Below are positions 56,990 to 64,000 of a stretch of DNA of 64,000 nt, piece by piece (position 1 is the stretch's first letter; each line of letters starts with the position of its first letter). The notes below the pieces were generated by a model. It had not been told where the DNA came from and ran no database searches. It was given only the letters and a program-made list of their open reading frames with translations. The stretch is from assembly GCA_003194525.1 (NCBI GenBank), contig NBIV01000157.1, positions 1 through 64,000 on the forward strand, read 5' to 3'. The translations under genes and the position numbers were made by a program. Source of the DNA: Gracilariopsis chorda. Lineage: Eukaryota > Rhodophyta > Florideophyceae > Gracilariales > Gracilariaceae.

Positions 56990-57860
56990 GGGGCGAGCGA
57001 TGAAGCGGGATGCATGAATTTTAGCCCCCGTTTACCGGGCTAATTAGCAGTCGGGTTACCCAGGGTGGTTATGGGAACATTCATATTTTGTGGTACTTGC
57101 CTGGCAAGGGTGGTGGACACGTGGCTACAGCCCCGGCCAGGAGGCCCAAAACGGCTACTTATTTTAGTGTAGTTTAGGGGTTAATTTTACTTAGGCTAGT
57201 GCACTACCTACTGTACTGCACTGAGATAGTACTTGAGCGTCGGCCGCACGACGGGGAGCTCACCAAGAAAAGTAACGAGAATTCGGCTCTGACTCTATTC
57301 GCCATGCGAAGTGTCTAACTCCTCGCGGAGGTACACCGCTTGCCCGGTAGTTTCACCCGACTCGCACCACCGAGGAGACCGTGCTCGTCGTACCCAGTGG
57401 GTTGTGACCACTCGTGGTATTCATTGTTGTCGTGTGACCGCCCGTACAGGCCCTATCTCCGCCCCAGTTTTGGGTATTGATATTACCGACGTGTGTCGTG
57501 AGACCATGAGACCATCTCTTCCCCTCATATCCCCTAACCGCCGCGCGGTGCGTGTTCGTGTGTGTGTATCAGCACCCCCCTCCGGGGTCTGTTCCCGCTT
57601 TCCGCACGCCCCCGTCGGGTGGTCCCTTTCCCTCTTTTGTTCCCCTGTTCGCAGGCTACTTCCGGACCAGCCGTGGTTCCGACCCGTTCTAACCCCTAAA
57701 CCTCCGAGGTACATCCAGGCTCCCGACGGAGTTACACCCGTCACACGGGACACGGAGGGCTCTACCCAGCTGGGCCTACCTCTCCAAGAGAGCAAGGCTT
57801 CGAGCTGCCTTGGGTGCCTTTCCCACACCGGGATTGCACCACAAGTTCGACAGACCACCG
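56990..57860. other. GC-rich segment splitting the transposase gene, with 12-bp inverted repeats
   Basis: Composition differs from both sides. It contains perfect inverted repeats GTTTAGGGGTTA (57172-57183) and TAACCCCTAAAC (57690-57701), and a hairpin TTAGCCC/GGGCTAA at 57021-57043. The open frames here on both strands lack any domain. Could be an insertion or a long intron. Confidence 0.45.
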
Positions 57861-59242
57861 TTCGCTCTTAGCGCTGTGACAAGACCTGACGGAGTAGTAA
57901 CGTCGTGACCCTCTGCAACATAGTCACTCACATGCTTCATAGCAATAGCAAAGTGAGCGTCAACCAATGATTTCCCATCTTGAGTTTCAGAGTGGATGAA
58001 CTGTACCATAGAGAGCCCGTTCTGTTTTGAAACGAATGGGGCAATAATAGGGAGCAATGAGTTCTGATAGCAGCCTGCATTGTCGCTCACAAGAACTACT
58101 TCATTAACGACGGGCAAGTCTTTTCTTATCCGCATGCACCCAGCTTCTAGTATAGATGCCACGGCAACGACATCTTGTCTTGAGTCTCCATGTACAATAT
58201 GGTCGCAGAAAAGCATAGACAGATGCCCCGGACCATTGTATTCCCCATTTGAATCATATTGCTTTTCTAGATAGAACACCACTAATCCGTGCCACGAAAT
58301 ACCACGCTTGCCAAAGAACTCCACAGTCTTCTCGCGAAACCCGATGGGCTCAAACTTCATCTTGTAATCAGCCAACAATACTGCCCGGTTGTGGAGTTTG
58401 TGCTCTACGATGTCCGTAGTTATCTTTTCGATTGCCCGTTGCTGCATTTTCACTCTATGAAGATGAGCAAAGTATTCCTGAAAGCAACGGCTGCAGCGAT
58501 CTACAGCATTTGAGGCATCCTTTTTTTCAGTAGGAACGATGGCTTGTATTTGATTCAGTAATGCAAATGGCTTTAGACAGCCTCTGCATGTGACAGGGAC
58601 TGTTTGGATTAGCTGAGCGCCAGTAGGCCCAAAGCCATCAGACAGGGCATGGCTGCTGTCGTGGTAGCCGTCATTGTCCTTGCCAATGTGCGTCTCAACG
58701 AAGACCACTTTTAGAAAGTGCTGCACTCTTTCTATGTTCTCTAACATTTTTTTTTGTGTCTGCCCAGTACTGAAAGCCCGAACAATACGATTCAGAACCA
58801 GGACGCTGTCGTTCACTAAGGCGCCGACCACGTAGTCCACAGCACTTTTTCGTTTTGACTCTCGCGTCATCAAAGTATCTGCCACCTGAAAAAAAGTGGT
58901 TCGACCAACACTGCTTTCACCCTCCGCTTTGCATGCTTGCACATAATCTCGGAACATCAGCGCCCTTTTGAGCTTACGTGTCACAGCTGGGAGCACAACT
59001 TTCTCAGCTCCCATGTTGATAGTCTTTGTACCCCAAGACAGTAACTGAGCGTTGCGCCTGGAAAACCGAAATCTGACAAGGCGGCCGGCCTCTGCGTCCG
59101 TGCCTCTGGTGAGCTGCCTTTTTTCCTGCTTCAAGCTTCCACGCACAGTAAGGCGGTCCCAATCTAGCCTTGAAGCTGTATATGTTCGTTTAGCTATACC
59201 AGGAAAATTACTGTCTTCCTCATGACTGGCACTCGCGCTCAT
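57850..59242 (-). CDS. DDE-type transposase core with Cys fingers (5.1-kb TTAA element)
   Basis: About 465 residues. The N-terminal half is helical. A zinc-knuckle region follows, with VTCRGCLKPFALLNQ and DRCSRCFQEYFAHLH. The presumed catalytic core has LLADYKMKFEPIGFREKTVE (first Asp), KRGISWHGLVVFY, LVSDNAGCYQN (second Asp), and FIHSETQDGKSLVDAHFAIA (acidic third site). This pattern occurs in uncharacterised transposase-like proteins of several animals and protists; I cannot name the superfamily securely. It is not canonical piggyBac, hAT or Harbinger. The frame loses family resemblance after GGLSN near 57.86 kb, and the last codons to 57776 look accidental. Upstream ATG context at 59242 is acceptable. 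Confidence 0.7.
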
Positions 59243-59359
59243 AGTATCCCGGACAGACTGGGACGCATTCTCTACGATGTCCCCTGCATTGACGGCATCA
59301 TGATTACTTGAAGGTCCTTCCAGACTTTGGTCCTTTTCTTCACAATAGACTGTATGCTT

Positions 59360-59953
59360 CTAAATAAGCTCATTCAACTTAGTGCGCGGAATATGGGCAC
59401 ACAAGAAGCCCCGCAAGACACGCCGTTCTATAGAGCCCCTTTTTGACGCCCTAACGGCCGTTATCACAGAATCGACGCATTCAGCGTCAGCACCAGTTGC
59501 TAGCTTGAACTGTTGCCTTTTGAGGAACGCCGCACTGTCGCCTGGGTAGATTAGTTCAGATACAGCAGTCATTATCTGAGTGAAGGCGTAATAGCAACGG
59601 TTCAAATCGCCTGCCTTGGCGTTGTCAACAACAATGGTCTTGCGTGTTTTGGGCAGATTGTGCAGTATTCTGGATAAGTTTAGTACATGTAGAAGTTGGT
59701 TAAGCTTTTCGTTTTCCTGAACTGATGACAAGGCGCCCCCTTCACGGATGGATACAGAGCAATTACTTCTTTTGTTATGCGCTAGTTCCGCCAGGTCCGT
59801 TTCATGATCAGCATAAGACATAATGGTTCGCTTTCGTTTCCCCAGAGTTCGAGGGCGACCGCGCGGTTGAGCCGAAACCGCAATGCATGTGCATGTGCAA
59901 GCATTGCATGCTCGGCAGGTCGAGCAAAGCTTTTTCTTACAGCTGCAAGGCAT
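59360..59953 (-). CDS. Cys-rich AT-hook protein of the 5.1-kb TTAA element
   Basis: 197 residues from an ATG at 59953. The first 25 residues hold nine cysteines (MPCSCKKKLCSTCRACNACT, then CTC), which is a metal-binding cluster. Next comes QPRGRPRTLGKRKR, an AT-hook (RGRPR) with basic residues. The remainder is helical and ends RGFLCAHIPRTKLNELI. It is first in the minus-strand gene order of the element, 117 bases before the transposase frame, and could be the transposase's own N-terminal DNA-binding part joined by splicing. Role in binding the AT-rich inner ends is inference. Confidence 0.6.
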   Translation of the reverse strand: MPCSCKKKLCSTCRACNACTCTCIAVSAQPRGRPRTLGKRKRTIMSYADHETDLAELAHNKRSNCSVSIREGGALSSVQENEKLNQLLHVLNLSRILHNLPKTRKTIVVDNAKAGDLNRCYYAFTQIMTAVSELIYPGDSAAFLKRQQFKLATGADAECVDSVITAVRASKRGSIERRVLRGFLCAHIPRTKLNELI

Positions 59954-60482
59954 TTAGCCTTCCTTGGTGCGAACAAGATCTTGTTCTGAGAGCAAAAGAG
60001 ATTGTGCATAAAGAGGAGCGGGCAAACTGCTAGTGCCAAAGCGGAGCGGGCGGGGAAGGGTGGGTGTTGAACTGAAGGGGTACGGGCTAATATCGTTCGA
60101 TGGGCAGGGCAGCGATACAGGAGGACGGGGTTCAGAGTCTGGGTAGGAGTATGTTGGTATTGCCTGTACGAGCGCGGTTTGCTGATCATGGGGTATGGGA
60201 AAGGGTGGTGAGGTCCAGCTCTGTTGGTAAATATGTGCTGCGCAAGATGGAAAATACTAATTTTATGATTGTTTTTTACGGTGATCACAGCGCCAAATCA
60301 TGACCACATTTGGCTTGAAGCGGTGCGGGTCAAGCGCCAATATCTCAGCACACTTTCTTCCGATCGGTCTGCGGCTCTGTAGGCGCATTCTACTGGCCGA
60401 GACGGTTGCAAAGGTGTAAAAATTGTGGAGCTCCGAAAGGATCTTGATTTTTGGGCTTTCTGAAGTTCCTCGGCAGAAGGTG

Positions 60483-60508
60483 CCCTTGAGTCGCGAATCG
60501 CGTGTTAA
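60483..60508. repeat. Right TIR and TTAA duplication of the 5.1-kb transposon
   Basis: The exact reverse complement of the left TIR, followed by TTAA at 60505-60508, which is itself the landing site of the next element. Confidence 0.85.
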
Positions 60509-60633
60509 TAGAGAGTTTCAGCAACTCAACTGTGGGTAGATTGTGGGTAGCGTGGCATGGCACGTATGACATGTGGCCGATCTGGGCCAAGCAGACCAAC
60601 AATTCCTACCGGTAAATCGTTCAGAGAGGCTCT

Positions 60634-60655
60634 GTACCGAAAAAATTTTCGGTAC
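60634..60655. repeat. 22-bp palindrome near the left end of the Harbinger element
   Basis: GTACCGAAAA-AA-TTTTCGGTAC, 120 bases inside the left TIR; possible transposase or Myb-protein binding site. Confidence 0.6.
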
Positions 60656-60909
60656 GATCTGCTCCACATGTTAGCACAGCCACACCACTCACGCTGCTTG
60701 TAGCGCCTGGTTTCGGCAGTCACGCGGTGAGAGTCCGCCTTCGTGAAGCGCGCCGTCTTTAATGTGCCGGGCTGAGTTGTGCAGTGCGTGCGTGCAAGAA
60801 CCTACCGAGCGCTCTTCGTTGTCCGCGCCTGCGAGTGTACTGTTATGCGACACCCCCCCGTCCTCCCCCTTTCCGTTTTCCAGCCAGCAGAAAGATGGCA
60901 GCCGGCTAG

Positions 60910-61869
60910 GCTCCTTACCCTCCCTCCCCCCGTCCCCATGGACCTTCACTGCCATCGAACGCATCTAGCTCGGTTGTAGAGGAGTCTTTCAACGAATCTG
61001 GCGCCAACACGTCAAGCCCAACCGTCAACCTATCGCCCGCTACGGCCAAAAAGCGCCGGGTGAAGTGGGACAGGGCAGGTGCAGACCTGCTTTTTGCGCG
61101 TGCTGTGACAAGTGCAGGAGCGCACCTCGCCGAGTAGGGAGAAGGCGACAGAATGTATACAGGAGCGGCTGAACTTTTCAACGCGCAAACGAGCAAGCCG
61201 TTCGACACAAACAGCAAGCACATCAAGGACCGGTTTTTGCTGCTGACGGAGCGCTTTAGAAACAAAGACGCAGCCCTGGCCAAGCAGTCGGGCACGAAGG
61301 AGGCGCAGGACGAGCTCTCGAACCTCCTAGAGGATGCCGCCGCGCCCATGAGTGACGCACGCTTGGCAGCAACTAAAGCAAAGGAGAAGAAGAGTACGGT
61401 CCAAGGTGAGCTCTCTCGTGCTGTGGTGGCCGCTCGAGATGTGTCGCTCATGCGCCGCACTCGTCGGAACAAGAAGGCGCTCGATAAGAATATGGGCGGC
61501 CTTGACGTAGAAGACGAGTCGGAGGGCGACGGACTTTCAGCGGCGGCAAAGCGTCGACGACGTCGTGATGATGCAGAGGAGGAAAAGGACAACGCTCTCA
61601 TCGACCTCATCAAGCGCGACGTCACCGAGCGCCGTGGCGTGGAGCGGCGTAAATGCGCCACTGCGGAGAAGCGTCTGGACCTGGACCAGCGCCGCTTCCA
61701 GCACGAGTTGGACATAGATGCGGCACGACGCCAGCGAGACGCGGCCGCAGAAGTTGCTCGTGCCAAGGCTTCCGCCGATGCTGCAGGTGCGTCCATGGCC
61801 GATCGAGAGGAGCTCACGCAGACCCTTGCGCTGATCGCGGAGCTCGTGCGTAGTGTCCGAAAGAACTGA
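60910..61869 (+). CDS. Myb/trihelix-like DNA-binding protein of the Harbinger element
   Basis: The accessory protein that PIF/Harbinger elements encode next to the transposase. The frame reads AKKRRVKWDRAGADLLFARA, then VTSAGAHLAE, an in-frame TAG at 61135-61137, then GEGDRMYTGAAELFNAQTSK with KHIKDRFLLLTERF. Together these form one Myb/trihelix unit (Trp...Leu...GAH...HIKDRF). The remaining 160 residues are Arg/Ala/Glu-rich coiled coil ending LALIAELVRSVRKN. The only ATG after the TAG is at 61153, so the main intact frame is 61153-61869 (238 residues). The TAG may be a decay mutation or lie in a small intron. No ATG precedes the Trp helix in this frame. Confidence 0.65.
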
Positions 61870-62080
61870 AGAAGAGTGGGTGGGTTGGAAGATATGGCGA
61901 AGTTATGAGTGCCTACCGCTGCTTTCGCTGACCGAGGCGAGAAAGCCGCCGCTCGGTGAGCATGCACGCCGTCGCTGGCTGCAGCACCTGGCGCCGCTGC
62001 TGCAGAATGACATTCTCTTGCACGCTCCCTCAGAGTCGTGGTGACTTGGCCACGTTTGCATCTCTTCAGAATCTTCTTTA

Positions 62081-63019
62081 CTATGCGCTGACAGACAGGT
62101 AGCTCTCGAGAGTGGGGCACGTGCAGTCAAAGAAGGTCGCTGTCTGGCCACCGTACAAGCAACAACGAACGTTCCACAGGAACACAGCAGCCGTGTAGAC
62201 AGTACCAACAGGGCCCTCATTGATCTTGAGTTTCCACGCAAAGTCGAGAATGGAGAAGACCTGCTTCACTTCCTTGTAGCCCCATCCGACTGACACTCGG
62301 ACGCTTGCCATCTCCGTGTCAAAAGCCTTTTCTTCCTCGTTCAGAACCCCGGCTGCGTTGGCTGGAAACGCCACTTGCATCCACGGTCGAACCAGGTAGG
62401 CCTTGTCGCCAAAGAGACAATACTGTACACCTCCTACCATCAGGCCCGAATTCAACATGTCGTCCATTCCCGATTCTCGGTAGAGCGTGATGTCGTGCCG
62501 CCTTCCCTCCATGGATCCGGCCAGGTGAAAAAGGAGCCCATCTGGCGTCACCACGGACTGAAACTTCAGCATTTGCTTGCGCTTGTGGCCACTGTACACG
62601 CTCCACTGCATTGCATGCCCAGTTCGCGCAATAAAGATCCCTGTGCCGTCGATAAAGCCGACGCAGTTTTCAAGCACCCCGCCCTTGTCAAGGACAGCTT
62701 TTGCATACATGGCCGCCCGCTCTTCCATCAAATCCCTCCTCCACTGGCACAGAGCACCACTCCACCGCTCCATCATCAGCTCGATGGTCTCGTAGAAGAT
62801 GTCGCACAATGCTGAGTTGGTCCGTCCAAACAGGTTTTCGAGGTCACGCCACCGCGCAGGCGAGGATAGCCGGCGCAGCACAATGCACAGGCGCTTCACA
62901 GAAAGTACCCTATGCCGACGCCTAAAGGACCCTTCCGCCAGCTGCAGTAAACCAGCAACGCAACCCAGGTCCACGGGCTTGAACCGGAAAAGAGACAAGG
63001 CGTCTTCAGTGTAAAACAC
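62081..63019 (-). CDS. PIF/Harbinger DDE transposase
   Basis: 312 residues, open throughout. Landmarks are CIVLRRLSSPARWRDLENLF (helical N-terminal domain), NCVGFIDGTG (first Asp), MEGRRHDITLYRES (second Asp), YCLFGDKAYLV, and GWGYKEVKQVFSILDF (Glu of the DDE triad). All three catalytic residues are present. The frame is open upstream of 63019 without an ATG. A basic segment in another phase (63073-63363, QLRRIRRRLHRELLARHYPG) resembles the usual N-terminus, so a small intron or frame change near 63.05 kb is likely. It faces the Myb-like gene across 210 bases. Confidence 0.85.
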   Translation of the reverse strand: MFYTEDALSLFRFKPVDLGCVAGLLQLAEGSFRRRHRVLSVKRLCIVLRRLSSPARWRDLENLFGRTNSALCDIFYETIELMMERWSGALCQWRRDLMEERAAMYAKAVLDKGGVLENCVGFIDGTGIFIARTGHAMQWSVYSGHKRKQMLKFQSVVTPDGLLFHLAGSMEGRRHDITLYRESGMDDMLNSGLMVGGVQYCLFGDKAYLVRPWMQVAFPANAAGVLNEEEKAFDTEMASVRVSVGWGYKEVKQVFSILDFAWKLKINEGPVGTVYTAAVFLWNVRCCLYGGQTATFFDCTCPTLESYLSVSA

Positions 63020-63481
63020 GTTAACATTAAAAGATACGCTATAAACCGCCCTCGCGCGGCGGAGCAGAGCTCTCAGATAACGCCGGACGAACAGAAAACG
63101 GCCCAGTACTGGTCCAAGCTCCGCGAGACTCGCCCCGGATAATGTCGTGCCAGCAGCTCACGATGCAGGCGCCGCCGTATGCGGCGCAGCTGCAGCAAGT
63201 TGTAGTTCTTGATTGCCACCATTGCTGCGGTGCCGCCAGCCGCCAAGAGAAAACAGATAGAGCAGGCGCTGCGGCCCGCCACGAAGACTGTGCGTGGGTT
63301 GAGGTGGTCTCCCGATGGCCGTTCCGTGTCGCAGCGGTGGCCGTGCCGCGGCCTACCACGCATTAAACGAAGAATTTCAGTGCTGAAACTGTTCAGGACA
63401 ATTCTCGTTCAATTGTTTTTCCGGTAAGTGCAACCCATATTTTACCCACGATTGCACCCACAGTTGATTTGCTGAAACTCT

Positions 63482-64000
63482 TTAATGAGTCTAAACAAGA
63501 AGATGTTACTGGTACGTGATTCTTTATCATCTCCAATCACCTCCTGCAATATAGAGATCGTCATTTTTCTCTTTTTCTGACGCAAAAGAAAACATGAGAC
63601 TTATTTTGTTTTCAAGAGCCGAAATATCCTCGAAATTTTAATTGTCTTTTTGTAGAGAAAGTATTGTACTGCTGTTATCCGCTTGTCCAAAGATGTTCAA
63701 AGGAAGTGCTGTATCACCGGCAGGTGTTGGAGGTACAGATATTACGGTATCAATTAAAATAAGATTAGCAGGGCATGATTTGGTGTATCTGCTCTTTTCA
63801 GAGGAATAAGGTGAGATTGAGAGGCTTTATTCTTCATGGCTGGCGTAAAATGTGTCAATCTGTGGGTATCGTGTTGTATCGGCCGATGCTGATCGGTGAC
63901 GAGAAATTTGCATACTGGCAAGTGCGCAAGGAATGAGTTGGGCATGAAAGTCTCCAGACTTGCAAAGCATGTGATGGGAACTTGCAGTGAGGTGATGACT
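63482..64000. other. Right flank, no gene recognised
   Basis: Low-complexity AT-rich DNA with short frames only. Confidence 0.35.

Larger units (their letters stand above)
55424..60504 (-). mobile_element. 5.1-kb DNA transposon with TTAA target duplication and long TIRs
   Basis: Left TIR starts CACGCGATTCGCGACTCAAG at 55424; the right TIR ends with its exact complement at 60504. 22 bases are perfect, and weaker similarity (GAGGAAC-W-TTC) extends to about 55. TTAA flanks both ends (55420-55423 and 60505-60508). All recognisable coding is on the minus strand: a Cys-rich AT-hook protein, a DDE-type transposase, and a zinc-finger protein or C-terminal domain. TTAA targeting is known for piggyBac and Kolobok groups, but the transposase motifs differ from piggyBac. 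Confidence 0.85.
60512..63481. mobile_element. PIF/Harbinger DNA transposon with TIRs
   Basis: TIRs: AGAGTTTCAGCAACTCAACT... from 60512 to about 60550, and its imperfect complement ending ...TTGATTTGCTGAAACTCT at 63443-63481 (about 33 of 38 bases agree). Both outer edges read TTAAT, which fits the TTA/TAA target preference of the superfamily; the exact 3-bp duplication is blurred by three extra bases (TAG) on the left. The two expected genes are present and convergent: a Myb-like protein (+) and a DDE transposase (-). Length 2,970 bp. Confidence 0.85.

Noticed and set aside
60915-62120. 401-residue minus-strand frame
   Set aside because: It is the mirror of the Myb-like gene on the other strand, Ser/Arg-rich from GC-rich codons, with no domain.

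Overview
This is eukaryotic nuclear DNA, probably from a red alga of the florideophyte type. An oomycete or another compact-genome protist is less likely but not excluded. The evidence is intron-poor genes with TATA-like boxes, near 50 percent GC, and a mixed transposon load: a Ty3-type and a DIRS-type fossil, a Penelope-like element, pogo, PIF/Harbinger, piggyBac-like and a TTAA-targeting DNA transposon. There are no bacterial operons, no CRISPR array and no recognisable tRNA or rRNA gene. The host assignment is an inference.

Layout. 0.1-2.0 kb: a DNA methyltransferase of the DPPY class fused to a SET domain, spread over several reading frames. 2.6-8.0 kb: a decayed RecQ-like helicase resembling fungal telomere-linked helicases, with zinc fingers at both ends. 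8.13-8.27 kb: a nested palindrome. 8.3-10.5 kb: a dead pogo-type transposon. 10.6-14.6 kb: gene-free DNA with scattered CCCCTAAA motifs and a 75-bp satellite carrying a conserved 12-bp box. 14.6-17.9 kb: a Penelope-like element whose 3' side abuts TTTTTAGGGG repeats. 17.9-21.7 kb: a DIRS-type fossil cut off by that element. 21.7-24.1 kb: gene-poor. 24.1-39.9 kb: the host-like island, holding secreted proteins, two paralogous glycoproteins, a secreted subtilase, and two small secreted proteins that match the subtilase propeptide and end at the predicted propeptide cleavage point. 40-41 kb: a dead Harbinger-like transposase. 42-44 kb: unknown gene fragments and a RING-like fragment. 44.1-48.2 kb: a truncated Ty3-type fossil joined to a 5'-truncated piggyBac-like transposase with an embedded PD-(D/E)XK-like nuclease (48.2-51.0 kb). 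51.4-55.4 kb: unrecognised. 55.42-60.51 kb: a 5.1-kb transposon with long terminal inverted repeats and TTAA duplications. 60.51-63.48 kb: a Harbinger element with its two usual genes, inserted at the right TTAA of the previous element.

Two themes stand out. The left half looks subtelomeric: a telomere-linked-helicase relative, a telomere-flanked Penelope element and a field of telomere-like motifs. The 28-40 kb island looks like a protease-inhibitor module: one complete subtilase and two stand-alone propeptide-like proteins that could act in trans, interleaved with two related cell-surface or secreted glycoproteins. Reading frames, motifs, inverted repeats and duplications were read directly. 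Family names come from motif recognition without database searches, and functional links are inference.
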